Source of the DNA: Chryseobacterium formosum
GTDB lineage: Bacteria > Bacteroidota > Bacteroidia > Flavobacteriales > Weeksellaceae
Reading direction: 5' to 3'
NCBI RefSeq assembly: GCF_026460885.1
Contig: NZ_JAOVZW010000001.1
Span: forward strand, 62,001-126,000
DNA: 64,000 nt
The position numbers and the translations under genes are program-made. This document shows, in pieces, positions 51,121 through 59,827 of this stretch. The notes beneath the pieces are model-generated. The model had not been told where the DNA came from and did no database searches. It was given only the letters and a program-made list of their open reading frames with translations. Each line of letters starts with the position of its first letter. The first letter of the stretch is position 1.

Positions 51121-51489
51121 TTATATTTCATTTTCTATTCTGGTGATTTTTGCATCTCCCCAAAGCTCTTCGATATCGTAATATTCACGAGTTTCTTTTT
51201 GGAAAATATGTACCACCACTGTAACGTAATCTACCAAAACCCACAATGAGTTTTCTGTACCTTCTACGTGCCAAGGTCTATCCTGAAGATCATTTCTTAC
51301 TTTTTTCTCAACGCTTCCTGCCAATGCAGAAACCTGAGTATTTGAGTTTCCGCTGCATATGATGAATGTTTCTGCTACCGAGTTTTCAATTTTAGAAAGA
51401 TCGAAAATCATAACATCTTCTCCTTTTACATCCTGGATAGCTTCAATAATTTTATCTATTAGCGCTTGCTTTTCTACTGTTTTATTCAT
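51121..51489 (-). CDS. rsfS: Ribosome silencing factor RsfS
   Basis: A 122-residue protein that binds ribosomal protein uL14 and blocks subunit joining in starvation. The family core is visible: KGEDVMIFDLSKIENSVAETFIICSGNSNTQVSALAGSVEKKV, then RPWHVEGTENSLWVLVDYVTVVVHIFQKETREYYDIEELWGDA. Length fits. It precedes ftsH by 16 bp. Confidence 0.95.
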   Translation of the reverse strand: MNKTVEKQALIDKIIEAIQDVKGEDVMIFDLSKIENSVAETFIICSGNSNTQVSALAGSVEKKVRNDLQDRPWHVEGTENSLWVLVDYVTVVVHIFQKETREYYDIEELWGDAKITRIENEI

Positions 51490-51508
51490 TAAAATATACT
51501 ATAATCTG

Positions 51509-51516
51509 CAAATTTA
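51509..51516 (-). promoter_or_regulatory. Candidate -7 box of rsfS-ftsH (TAAATTTG on minus strand)
   Basis: CAAATTTA on the plus strand, 19 nt before the rsfS ATG at 51489. Exact TAnnTTTG match. Confidence 0.5.
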
Positions 51517-51575
51517 TTGTTTTTCTTTTACTTTAGCCTTACTTTTAGGCTTTTAAAGTCTTAAAGTTTTCTTAA

Positions 51576-52292
51576 ATGAGTGACCTGTTTTACCGCAACG
51601 AGTGTTCTTCTACTAATGACGAAATATCTCAAGTTTTACTTTATCCAAAATCAAATTTTATTGGTCTTTTTACATTTAATCAAACAAAAGGACGGGGACA
51701 ATATGGAAATACGTGGACATCAACAGCTGAACAGAATCTTGCATATACATTGGCTGTAAAAACCTCATGCATTCAGCACTCGGATTTTATGTTCAATTAT
51801 TATACCGCAATCACCGTACAAAACTTTCTTGCCAATCTGACTGAAAAGATAGTAAAAATAAAATGGCCGAATGATATTATTGTTCAAAATAAAAAAGTTG
51901 TCGGTATATTGATTGAGAAGAAGAAAATCAATCAGGAAAATTATTTTATTATAGGAACAGGAATCAATATTTTACAGGAGAAATTCGATGAAATTTCTAA
52001 TGCTGGTTCACTTTTAACGCAAACCGGAGAAAGATTTAATCTAAATAAAATTGCAGAAAGTTTTCATGAATTTTTAGTTGAAAAATTAAATAATATTCCA
52101 AGTGAAAATGAAATTTTAAACCAATTTAATTCAAATCTGTTTAGAAAAGATGAAATTTCTGTTTTCGAATTAGATAAAAAGCGACAAAATGGCATTATAA
52201 AAAATGCTGATGAAAACGGTAATATTTGGATAGAATTGGAAGAATCCGGATTGAAATCTTTTTATCATAAAGAAATCAAACTTCTTTACTGA
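51576..52292 (+). CDS. birA: Biotin--[acetyl-CoA-carboxylase] ligase
   Basis: Attaches biotin to the biotin carboxyl-carrier protein. A 238-residue group I-type enzyme without an N-terminal DNA-binding helix-turn-helix, so it is probably not a repressor. The biotin/ATP-binding motif TKGRGQYGNTWTS is at about 35-47, followed by VKIKWPNDIIVQNKKVVGILIE (about 92-113) and FIIGTGINI. Its 3' end overlaps that of the minus-strand permease gene by 7 bp. Confidence 0.93.
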   Translation: MSDLFYRNECSSTNDEISQVLLYPKSNFIGLFTFNQTKGRGQYGNTWTSTAEQNLAYTLAVKTSCIQHSDFMFNYYTAITVQNFLANLTEKIVKIKWPNDIIVQNKKVVGILIEKKKINQENYFIIGTGINILQEKFDEISNAGSLLTQTGERFNLNKIAESFHEFLVEKLNNIPSENEILNQFNSNLFRKDEISVFELDKKRQNGIIKNADENGNIWIELEESGLKSFYHKEIKLLY

Positions 52293-53398
52293 TTTGCACG
52301 TTTTATATATAAAAACAAAGTAATCGGAAAGAAAATAATATTCGGAAACCACATCGCCAAAGCAGGAGACATGCTTTTGTTCTCAGAAACCACTTTTAAA
52401 GCCTCAAAAGAGAATACAAAAACGAACGCCAAAGAAATACCAATTGCCAAGTTGATTCCTAAACCTCCTCTTTTCTTCTGAGACGAAAGCGAAAGGGCTA
52501 AAAATGTAAGAATGATAATAGAAACAGGCATTGAAGTACGCTGATGAAACTCGTTTAAGTGAGAATTCAGGTTGCTATTTCCTTTTTCTTTCTCACGGTC
52601 GATGAATTTTATCAATTCAGGAGTTATTTTATTCTGTCCTAAAAGTTCGTTTGGAAATAATTCTTCAGGATCTTGACCGTAACTCTTTTTCAACTCAAAA
52701 CCCTGTCCTAGTTTCTCTGAATCGTCTTTATTGATTGTTTTTTCTAAATAACTGTTAAGTACAAAATTCTTTTTCTCTTTATCCCAGAAAACATCAGTTG
52801 CTTTAAGCTCGTAAATCAGTTTACGGTTTTTATCAAATTTTTGGTATAAAAAGCCATAACCTCTCATCTCCCTTTTGTTCCAGGAATTGATGAAAATATA
52901 TTCAGTCTTGCTTAGTTGCGCAGAAACCGGAGCTGTTCCTAAAACTTTTTCTTTCGCAACAGCATTATAGGTGTAAGCTTCGAGTTGGTTTTTCTGGACA
53001 TTTGCCCAAGGCAAAATCATGTGATTAACAAACAGAGAGATAATTGCTATAAAAAGTGATGTCAACAAATACGGTCTTGCAAACCTGTGAAAACTTGCAC
53101 CACTACTTATAATTGCAACAATCTCAGTATTATTTGCCATTCTTGAGGTAAAATAAATTACCGATATAAATACAAGAATTGCTAAAAAGGTCACCACCAA
53201 ATTGATGATCCAGAAAGGATAAAAATGAATTAAAAAGTAATTCAGATCAAGTTTCGCATCAATTTCGGTCGCTTTTTCAATACGCGGAATTTTCTGCTGA
53301 ACATCGATTACCAAGACTACAATAGACAACAATATCAACATGAAACTAAAAGTTCCAAGGTATTTTTTTACGATATATCCGTCTATTATTTTAAGCAT
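52286..53398 (-). CDS. LptF/LptG-family permease
   Basis: A 370-residue permease subunit of the lipopolysaccharide export ABC transporter family (YjgP/YjgQ). Three hydrophobic segments lie in the N-terminal about 120 residues, a central periplasmic beta-jellyroll region spans about 130-265 (WDKEKKNFVLNSYLEKTI), and three more helices follow (SIIILTFLALSLSSQKKRGG). Whether it plays the LptF or LptG role cannot be decided. Starts 16 bp after tgt in the same operon. Confidence 0.9.
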   Translation of the reverse strand: MLKIIDGYIVKKYLGTFSFMLILLSIVVLVIDVQQKIPRIEKATEIDAKLDLNYFLIHFYPFWIINLVVTFLAILVFISVIYFTSRMANNTEIVAIISSGASFHRFARPYLLTSLFIAIISLFVNHMILPWANVQKNQLEAYTYNAVAKEKVLGTAPVSAQLSKTEYIFINSWNKREMRGYGFLYQKFDKNRKLIYELKATDVFWDKEKKNFVLNSYLEKTINKDDSEKLGQGFELKKSYGQDPEELFPNELLGQNKITPELIKFIDREKEKGNSNLNSHLNEFHQRTSMPVSIIILTFLALSLSSQKKRGGLGINLAIGISLAFVFVFSFEALKVVSENKSMSPALAMWFPNIIFFPITLFLYIKRANQ

Positions 53399-53414
53399 TT
53401 TCTCTTAAATATTT

Positions 53415-54545
53415 TTAAAGTCTTTGTCTTAATACAGGAATTACAGAATCTTTCCACTGATAAAAATCTCCAGCTAAGATATGTTCTCTCGCCACCTTTA
53501 CCAAATCTAAATAAAATGCAAGATTGTGAATTGATGCAATCTGTTTAGCTAAATATTCTTTAGACACAAACAAATGACGCACATACGCTTTTGAATATTC
53601 CTGATCTACAAAACTTGTCCCAAACTCGTCTAATGGAGAAAAATCTTTCTTCCATTTTTCGTTTTTCATATTAATTACGCCTTGCCAAGTGAAAAGCATT
53701 CCGTTTCTGGCATTTCTTGTAGGCATCACACAATCCATCATATCAATTCCCAAACCGATAGATTCTAAAATATTCCACGGAGTTCCCACTCCCATTAAAT
53801 ATCTTGGTTTGTCTTTAGGTAAAATATCAGTTACCTCATCGGTAATTCTGTACAGTTCATCTTCAGGCTCACCTACAGAAAGTCCGCCAATTGCATTCCC
53901 TTCTGCTCCGGCTTCAGCAATAACTTCTGCCGAAATTTTTCTTAGATCCGAATACGTTGAACCTTGAACAATAGGGAAAAATCTTTGTTTATAGCCGTAT
54001 AATTCGGGATTTTGTTCATTCCAATCCATGCATCTTTTTAGCCAACGATGCGTCATGTCCATCGATTTTTTCACCTGATTGTAATGCGCAGGATAAGCTA
54101 CACATTCGTCAAATGCCATAAAAATATCAGCTCCAATTTGCCTCTGAATTTCCATAGATTTTTCCGGAGTAAATAAATGAACACTTCCGTCGATATGAGA
54201 TTTGAATTTCACACCTTCTTCAGACATTTTTCTTGTTCCTGAAAGCGAGAACACCTGAAAACCTCCTGAATCGGTAAGAATTGGAAGATCCCAATTCATA
54301 AATTTATGTAAACCTCCTGCAGCTTCCATCACTTCCATTCCTGGACGAAGATAAAGGTGATACGTATTTCCCAAAATAATCTGAGCTTTTATATCGTCTT
54401 TTATTTCTCTCTGATGAACGGTTTTTACACTTGCAACAGTTCCTACAGGCATAAAGATTGGCGTCTGAACAGTTCCGTGATCGGTGTTCAAAACTCCCGC
54501 TCTTGCTTTACCTTCTGAGGTTTTTTCTATATTAAAAAAATTCAT
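53415..54545 (-). CDS. tgt: Queuine tRNA-ribosyltransferase
   Basis: Exchanges guanine-34 for the preQ1 base in tRNAs with GUN anticodons. At 376 residues it is normal. The nucleophile Asp is in LMGVGTPWNILESIGLGIDMMDCVMPTRNARNG, and an earlier base-binding Asp is in DSGGFQVFSL (about 92-101). The usual C-terminal zinc-site cysteines (CxCxxC) are not visible. The end is short (LAGDFYQWKDSVIPVLRQRL), so either this variant lacks the site or the family form here differs. Between a DUF4296 lipoprotein and the permease gene. Confidence 0.93.
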   Translation of the reverse strand: MNFFNIEKTSEGKARAGVLNTDHGTVQTPIFMPVGTVASVKTVHQREIKDDIKAQIILGNTYHLYLRPGMEVMEAAGGLHKFMNWDLPILTDSGGFQVFSLSGTRKMSEEGVKFKSHIDGSVHLFTPEKSMEIQRQIGADIFMAFDECVAYPAHYNQVKKSMDMTHRWLKRCMDWNEQNPELYGYKQRFFPIVQGSTYSDLRKISAEVIAEAGAEGNAIGGLSVGEPEDELYRITDEVTDILPKDKPRYLMGVGTPWNILESIGLGIDMMDCVMPTRNARNGMLFTWQGVINMKNEKWKKDFSPLDEFGTSFVDQEYSKAYVRHLFVSKEYLAKQIASIHNLAFYLDLVKVAREHILAGDFYQWKDSVIPVLRQRL

Positions 54546-54583
54546 TCTTATACATTTTAACTTCTCTAAAAAATTAAGAAATA

Positions 54584-54976
54584 TTAGTTTTTCTCTCGTT
54601 TTTCTAATCTTTCTAATTTTGGCAATTCTTCAGGTTGCACTTGAGGAGTACCTTTTATTTTTTTTTCAGACTTTGGATCTTTTTCTATGATGATTTTTTG
54701 AGCATCATCAACAATCCCTGTCATCTTCTGTTTTACAATATAATATTTGTAGCTTGCCACAAAATCTTCAGTTTTTACATTGTGAGATTTTAGGATAAAT
54801 CTTGTTCCGCTTTCTAAATTCGTGTTTGGATACGAAAATATTACCTGATCATTAATTGCCAAATCTGCAATAATTTCAGACATCTTGGTTTTATCGATAA
54901 TATTGTTTGGCTTGTCGATATATTCATTGCACGAAAACATGCACAGTAAAACGAAAACGAAGATCAGTTTTTTCAT
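54584..54976 (-). CDS. DUF4296-type lipoprotein
   Basis: A 130-residue lipoprotein: signal MKKLIFVFVLLCMFSC with lipobox MFSC (C16). The start at 54976 is used because it gives the correct signal and an ATGA overlap with the glycosyltransferase stop. The rest is helical and charged with a Lys/Glu-rich end, consistent with DUF4296. Function unknown. Confidence 0.78.
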   Translation of the reverse strand: MKKLIFVFVLLCMFSCNEYIDKPNNIIDKTKMSEIIADLAINDQVIFSYPNTNLESGTRFILKSHNVKTEDFVASYKYYIVKQKMTGIVDDAQKIIIEKDPKSEKKIKGTPQVQPEELPKLERLEKREKN

Positions 54977-55689
54977 AATCTGTTGATGATTGATTTCCAT
55001 TTTAAATTTAAAACACCAAAAACCGCTTCATGAATAATTCCGCCGTTCATTTTACTTTCTCCCAAAATTCTGTTGGTAAAAATAATAGGAACTTCTACAA
55101 TTTTAAAACCTTTTTTAAAAGCTCTGAATTTCATTTCAATCTGAAAACCATATCCTTTCAATTTTACATTATCTAAACCTATCTGTTCTAAAGTTTTTCT
55201 TGAAAAACAAACAAAACCAGCAGTGGTATCATGAATTGGAATCCCCAAAATAAATCTCACGTATTTTGAAGCAAAATAAGAAAGCAAAACTCTTCCCATT
55301 GGCCAATTTACAACGTTTACTCCTTTAGAATAACGCGAACCAACTGCCATATCTGCATTTTTGCAAGCTTCGAAAAGTTTCGGTAAATCTTTTGGATCAT
55401 GAGAAAAATCGGCATCCATCTCAAAAATGTAGTCATAATTGTTTTGAAGTGCCCACTTAAAACCATGAATATACGCTTTCCCAAGACCATCTTTAATATG
55501 TCTTATGGAAAGATGTAAAGTATGAGGAAACTTTTTTTGAAGTTCTTTTACAATATCTGCAGTTTTGTCTGGCGAAGTATCGTCTACAACCAAGATATGA
55601 AAACCTTCTTCCAATGCAAAAACAGCGGAAATTATATTTTCTATATTTTCCTTTTCGTTATAGGTTGGAATGATGACAAGTTTTTTCAT
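54973..55689 (-). CDS. Polyprenol-phosphate mannose synthase-like glycosyltransferase
   Basis: A 238-residue GT2 enzyme resembling dolichol-phosphate mannose synthase: VIIPTYNEKENIENIISAVF at the start, EMDADFSHDPKDLP with the metal-binding DxD (about 94-97), and GYGFQIEMKFRAFKKGFKIVEVPIIFTNR near the end. No C-terminal membrane helix. It would transfer a sugar from a nucleotide sugar to a polyprenyl phosphate; sugar unproven. The start at 55689 is used because a -7 box lies between it and the longer in-frame ATG. First gene of the minus-strand tgt-containing operon. Confidence 0.88.
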   Translation of the reverse strand: MKKLVIIPTYNEKENIENIISAVFALEEGFHILVVDDTSPDKTADIVKELQKKFPHTLHLSIRHIKDGLGKAYIHGFKWALQNNYDYIFEMDADFSHDPKDLPKLFEACKNADMAVGSRYSKGVNVVNWPMGRVLLSYFASKYVRFILGIPIHDTTAGFVCFSRKTLEQIGLDNVKLKGYGFQIEMKFRAFKKGFKIVEVPIIFTNRILGESKMNGGIIHEAVFGVLNLKWKSIINRL

Positions 55690-55698
55690 TTCAGTTTG

Positions 55699-55706
55699 CA
55701 AAGATA
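55699..55706 (-). promoter_or_regulatory. Candidate -7 box (TATCTTTG on minus strand)
   Basis: CAAAGATA on the plus strand, 9 nt before the ATG at 55689. It sits inside the N-terminal extension that a start at 55734 would give, arguing against that start. Confidence 0.5.
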
Positions 55707-55743
55707 GTTTATTTAAGTTTTTTATTTTATACAAAATAATCTA

Positions 55744-55751
55744 TAATTTTG
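55744..55751 (+). promoter_or_regulatory. Candidate -7 box (TAATTTTG)
   Basis: Exact TAnnTTTG, 13 nt before the TTG start at 55765; divergent from the box at 55699-55706. Confidence 0.5.
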
Positions 55752-55764
55752 CAAAAAATTTCCT

Positions 55765-56433
55765 TTGCCATTATTACAAACTTTCAAAAACGAAGTAAGA
55801 ATACCCGAAAATAATGATTGGGTGGTTTTTATTCTTATCGGTTGTCTTTTTTTATACATTTTCATGATGAATATCGTGGAACGCGAAGCCAACCTTAAAG
55901 ATTTTCTTCTTCAGAAATATTACGATGCGAGCAATAACCTTCCGAGTTGGATTATTACTTCGGTTGTAACCACTTTAAGTTTAAGTATTCTTGTTTCGCA
56001 ATACGTCCCGATTTTACCAAAATATGTTGCCGATTTTCAACCTTTCGGATATCAACTGAATAAAATTGGCTATACTTTAATTATTATTTCACTATTTTAT
56101 TTCATCAGAACAGCATTAGGATTTTTATTTTATCAATCCATTGGCGACGGAAAAAAATGGACTATTTTTTATTTCACCTCCACAAAATTCCACTTTATCT
56201 TTTCGATTTTGCTAATTATTTTGTGTGTAACCCATTACTATTTCCCGATAGACAGAAATAGCGCATTTATTTATTATTTGAGTTTTTTCTCTTTTGTATT
56301 CATTTTCAAGGTGTTTTTCTATTTGTTTCACAGAAACAACATCTTACCACAAAAATGGTATTATAAATTTTTGTATATTTGCACCCTCCAAATTGCACCG
56401 CTGTTGATGCTTTGGAAGTTATTATTTATTTAA
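55765..56433 (+). CDS. DUF4271 membrane protein
   Basis: A 222-residue polytopic membrane protein with about six hydrophobic segments. The start is TTG at 55765 (TTG CCA TTA TTA CAA); the first ATG in frame falls inside the first membrane helix, so TTG is preferred and a -7 box 13 nt upstream supports it. The layout (short N-terminus, then FILIGCLFLYIFMMNIVERE) fits DUF4271, which is found next to hemD in Bacteroidota. Function unknown. hemD begins 9 bp after its stop. Confidence 0.78.
   Translation: MPLLQTFKNEVRIPENNDWVVFILIGCLFLYIFMMNIVEREANLKDFLLQKYYDASNNLPSWIITSVVTTLSLSILVSQYVPILPKYVADFQPFGYQLNKIGYTLIIISLFYFIRTALGFLFYQSIGDGKKWTIFYFTSTKFHFIFSILLIILCVTHYYFPIDRNSAFIYYLSFFSFVFIFKVFFYLFHRNNILPQKWYYKFLYICTLQIAPLLMLWKLLFI
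56374..56381 (+). promoter_or_regulatory. Candidate -7 box upstream of hemD (TATATTTG)
   Basis: Exact TAnnTTTG inside the 3' end of the DUF4271 gene, 61 nt before the hemD ATG. Could give hemD its own transcript. Confidence 0.35.
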
Positions 56434-56442
56434 TAAAAGTAC

Positions 56443-57186
56443 ATGATGAGAATAAAGTCAATATTGGTTTCTCAACCAGCACCTAGTGAGTCTTCTCCAT
56501 ATTTGGAAATAGCGAAGAAGGAAAAAATAAAAATTGACTTCCGTCCCTTTATCCACGTCGAAGGAGTAGACAATAAAGAACTTAGAACACAGAAAATTGA
56601 TCTTACGCAATATACAGGTATTATTTTTACCAGTAAAAATGCTATTGACCACTATTTCAGACTTGCCGAAGAAATGAGGTTTGCCGTTCCAGACACAATG
56701 AGATACATTTGTCAGTCTGAAGCGATTGCAAACTACCTTCAGAAGCATATTGTATATAGAAAAAGAAAAATCAGTTTTGGCGAAAAAAACTTTGCCGATC
56801 TTTTACCTCTTTTCAAAAAGTTCCCTTCTGAAAAATATTTATTGCCATCTTCAGACGTTTTAAGCCCAGATATTGTAAAAACAATGGAGTCTTCTAACGT
56901 AGTCTGGACAAGAGCAATCATGTACAGAACCGTTTGCAGTGATTTGACAGATATCAACATTGCAGATTACGATATGTTGATCTTCTTCAGCCCGCAAGGA
57001 ATTAAATCTCTACAGCAAAATTTCCCAGATTTTAAACAGGAAGAAACAAAAATCGGAGTTTTCGGACCTACAACTTCAGCTGCAGCAGAAGAAGCTGGAT
57101 TAAAAGTAGATCTAATGGCTCCCACAAAAGAAACACCTTCAATGACAATGGCATTGGAAAAATTCATTAAAGCTCTTCATAAATAG
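56443..57186 (+). CDS. hemD: Uroporphyrinogen-III synthase
   Basis: Closes hydroxymethylbilane to uroporphyrinogen III in haem biosynthesis. A 247-residue two-domain alpha/beta protein. Visible family features are the first-domain TGIIFTSKNAIDHYF (about 59-73), the hinge region, and YDMLIFFSPQGIKSLQQNF in the second domain (about 178-196), followed by FGPTTSAAAEEAGL. This family is weakly conserved, so the call rests on these two blocks and length. Starts with ATG ATG, 9 bp after DUF4271. Confidence 0.9.
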   Translation: MMRIKSILVSQPAPSESSPYLEIAKKEKIKIDFRPFIHVEGVDNKELRTQKIDLTQYTGIIFTSKNAIDHYFRLAEEMRFAVPDTMRYICQSEAIANYLQKHIVYRKRKISFGEKNFADLLPLFKKFPSEKYLLPSSDVLSPDIVKTMESSNVVWTRAIMYRTVCSDLTDINIADYDMLIFFSPQGIKSLQQNFPDFKQEETKIGVFGPTTSAAAEEAGLKVDLMAPTKETPSMTMALEKFIKALHK

Positions 57187-57211
57187 ACTTTAATGATATC
57201 TATAAAATCAG

Positions 57212-57250
57212 CCGTCTTTCCGCAAAACAGGAAAGATGGTTTTTTTTTAA
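57212..57250 (+). terminator. Rho-independent terminator of hemD
   Basis: CCGTCTTTCC-loop-GGAAAGATGG hairpin (10 bp, one G-T) followed by nine T. Confidence 0.9.
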
Positions 57251-57251
57251 T

Positions 57252-57259
57252 TAAATTTG
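57252..57259 (+). promoter_or_regulatory. Candidate -7 box (TAAATTTG)
   Basis: Exact TAnnTTTG, 18 nt before the oligopeptidase ATG at 57278, directly after the hemD terminator. Confidence 0.45.
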
Positions 57260-57277
57260 AACAAGAATTAACATTAG

Positions 57278-59323
57278 ATGGAAGCTCCAAAGGCAAAAAA
57301 AATAGAAAAAGTACTCGAAATTCACGGTGACAGAAGAACAGACCATTATTTTTGGATGAATGAGAGAGAAAATCCAGAGGTAATCAAATATCTTGAAGAA
57401 GAAAATGCTTATGCAGACGAAATCATGAAAGATACGGAGCAGTTTCAGGAAGAACTTTACGAGGAAATGAAAGCCCGATATAAAAAAGACGACGAGTCTT
57501 TGCCTTATTTTTTCAATGAATATTGGTACATCGTACGCTATGAAGAAGGAAAAGAATATCCGATTTTCTGCAGAAAATATAAAACGCTGGAAAATGGAGA
57601 AGAAATAATTCTGGATGTAAACATTCTTGCGGAAGGAGAAGAATTTTTTGAAGTGGCAAATGTTGCAGTGAGCCCGAATAATGAATTGGCTTCATTTTCT
57701 TCGGATAATGTTGGAAGAAGAATTTATACTTTAAATTTTAAAAATTTAAAAACAGGAGAAATTCATTCAGATAAAATAGAAAACACAACCGGAAAAGCAG
57801 TTTGGGCAAATGATAACGAGCATATTTTCTACATCAGAAAAGATGAAAGCTTAAGAGCTTACAAAGTTTACAGACACAAACTGGGAACCGACACTTCAGA
57901 AGATGTTTTAATGTTCCATGAAAAAGATGAAACTTTCGATGTGAATGTTTTCAAGACAAAGTCTATGGAATATATTTTCATGGCGAGTTCAAGTACAATT
58001 TCAGATGAACACCATTTTATTCCGGCAAATAATGTTTTTGCTGATTGGAAGGTGATTCAGCCAAGAATTGATGATCTGGAATATTCTGTGGAACATTATG
58101 AAGATGAGTTCTACATCATTACCAACGCAGACGATGCAACCAATTTTAAGATTGTAAAAGCAAAAATCGAAAATTGCGGAATGGAAAACTGGGTAGACGT
58201 AATTCCACACCGTGAAGCAGTTTTATTGGAAGGTTTTGAAATTTTCAGGAATTATCTGATTCTTGAAGAAAGAGAAGAAGGTTTGCTTCAAATAAAAATC
58301 ATCGACGAAAAAAATCACGAATCGTATTATTTACCTTTTTCAGATCCTACTTATACCGCTTATATCGGAACCAATTTAGAATTTGACACTGAGGTTTTGC
58401 GTTACGGTTACACTTCTTTAACTCAGCCAAACTCTACTTATGAATACAATTTAAAGGATAAAACCACCAAACTTTTAAAGCAACAGGAAGTTTTAGGAGG
58501 AAAATTTAATCCTGAAAATTATATTTCTGAAAGAATTTGGGCAGACTCAAGAGACGGAGAAGTAAAAATTCCAATTTCCCTGGTTTATCATAAAGACACA
58601 AAGAAAACAGTAGAAACTCCTGTTCTTTTATATGGTTATGGAAGTTACGGACATACCGTTGATGCGAGTTTTTCTAATGTGAGATTGTCAATTTTAGATC
58701 GCGGATTTATTTATGCAATTGCTCATATTCGTGGTGGAGAATATTTAGGAAGAGAATGGTATGAAGACGGAAAAATGCTATTTAAGAAAAATACTTTCTT
58801 CGATTTTATTGATGCCGGAAAATATTTAGTAAAAGAAAATTATACTTCTTCAAAACATTTGTACGCAATGGGCGGAAGCGCAGGTGGATTGTTGGTTGGA
58901 GCCGTAATGAACTATGAACCGGCTTTATTCAACGGAGTTGTAGCACAAGTTCCTTTTGTGGATGTAGTTTCCACAATGTTGGATGAAACGATTCCTTTAA
59001 CAACCGGGGAATATGACGAATGGGGAAATCCGAATGACGAAGAATATTATCATTACATGAAAGAATATTCGCCTTACGACAATGTTGAAGCAAAAAATTA
59101 TCCGCATTTATTAATTACAACAGGCTTCCACGATTCTCAGGTGCAATATTGGGAACCCGCAAAATGGACTGCAAAATTGAGAGAGCTAAAAACGGATAGC
59201 AATATTTTAATTTTCAAAACAGATATGAGTTCCGGACACGGTGGAGCAAGCGGAAGATTTGAATCTTTAAAGGAAGACGCTCTAGAATATGCGTTTTTGA
59301 TGAAACTTGAAAATAAAATTTAA
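57278..59323 (+). CDS. S9 prolyl-oligopeptidase family protein, oligopeptidase B-like
   Basis: A 681-residue serine peptidase: N-terminal cap/beta-propeller (about 80-400) and a C-terminal alpha/beta-hydrolase domain. Catalytic triad: S534 in MGGSAGGLLVG, D619 in FHDSQVQYWEP and H654 in SSGHGGASGRF. The blocks HYFWMNERENPEV and ERIWADSRDGEVKIPISLVYH fit oligopeptidase B, which cuts after Arg/Lys. No signal peptide, so probably cytoplasmic. Probably cotranscribed with nothing upstream, since a terminator and a -7 box precede it. Confidence 0.93.
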   Translation: MEAPKAKKIEKVLEIHGDRRTDHYFWMNERENPEVIKYLEEENAYADEIMKDTEQFQEELYEEMKARYKKDDESLPYFFNEYWYIVRYEEGKEYPIFCRKYKTLENGEEIILDVNILAEGEEFFEVANVAVSPNNELASFSSDNVGRRIYTLNFKNLKTGEIHSDKIENTTGKAVWANDNEHIFYIRKDESLRAYKVYRHKLGTDTSEDVLMFHEKDETFDVNVFKTKSMEYIFMASSSTISDEHHFIPANNVFADWKVIQPRIDDLEYSVEHYEDEFYIITNADDATNFKIVKAKIENCGMENWVDVIPHREAVLLEGFEIFRNYLILEEREEGLLQIKIIDEKNHESYYLPFSDPTYTAYIGTNLEFDTEVLRYGYTSLTQPNSTYEYNLKDKTTKLLKQQEVLGGKFNPENYISERIWADSRDGEVKIPISLVYHKDTKKTVETPVLLYGYGSYGHTVDASFSNVRLSILDRGFIYAIAHIRGGEYLGREWYEDGKMLFKKNTFFDFIDAGKYLVKENYTSSKHLYAMGGSAGGLLVGAVMNYEPALFNGVVAQVPFVDVVSTMLDETIPLTTGEYDEWGNPNDEEYYHYMKEYSPYDNVEAKNYPHLLITTGFHDSQVQYWEPAKWTAKLRELKTDSNILIFKTDMSSGHGGASGRFESLKEDALEYAFLMKLENKI

Positions 59324-59377
59324 TTAAAATCAACGTAAAACTTTGATTTAACCACAATAAAAACAAATTCTTAAAAT

Positions 59378-59719
59378 ATGACAGAAGCAGAATTATGGGC
59401 TAAGGTTGAAGAATTTTTTGAAACCAATTTCGACACAGAAAAACATCCGCAAATAGACACTATTTTATTTTTAATTGGTGTACAGGAACTCGGAAGCGGA
59501 CAACAAAAATATACGAAAGATGATAAACTGAATATTCTTCACATCGCAGTTTGTAGATTGTTGGAACCTTTCGGATATTTTAAATTCACTCATTATGACG
59601 ATGACGGGTATCCTCATTTTGATGAGATGGAAAAACTTCCTGAATTAAAACCAAACGAGCAACAGCTTTTAATGAAAAAAGCGATTATTCAGTATTTTCA
59701 GGATGAGGAATTAATTTGA
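59378..59719 (+). CDS. Conserved small hypothetical protein
   Basis: A 113-residue acidic cytosolic protein, LWAKVEEFFETNFDTEKHPQ to KAIIQYFQDEELI. It contains IDTILFLIGVQELGSGQQKY and the Asp-rich FTHYDDDGYPHFDEMEKLP. No family recognised. It lies 54 bp after the oligopeptidase gene in the same direction. Function unknown. Confidence 0.7.
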   Translation: MTEAELWAKVEEFFETNFDTEKHPQIDTILFLIGVQELGSGQQKYTKDDKLNILHIAVCRLLEPFGYFKFTHYDDDGYPHFDEMEKLPELKPNEQQLLMKKAIIQYFQDEELI

Positions 59720-59735
59720 AAATTCCTCAATTATA

Positions 59736-59768
59736 AAAAATGGAGAGTAATTTTACTTTCCATTTTTG
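59736..59768. terminator. Rho-independent terminator, probably bidirectional
   Basis: AAAAATGGAGAGTAA pairs with TTACTTTCCATTTTT (one G-T pair) with a short loop; lies between convergent genes ending at 59719 and 59828. Confidence 0.82.
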
Positions 59769-59827
59769 TTTTTAAGCATTGTCGCTTCGAGTAGATTTTA
59801 AAAAATTATATCGAGAAGTTTTTAAAT

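Noticed and set aside
55690..55734. Longer start for the mannose-synthase-like gene
   Set aside because: The added residues cover the promoter box at 55699-55706, and the family start is MKKLVIIPTYNE.
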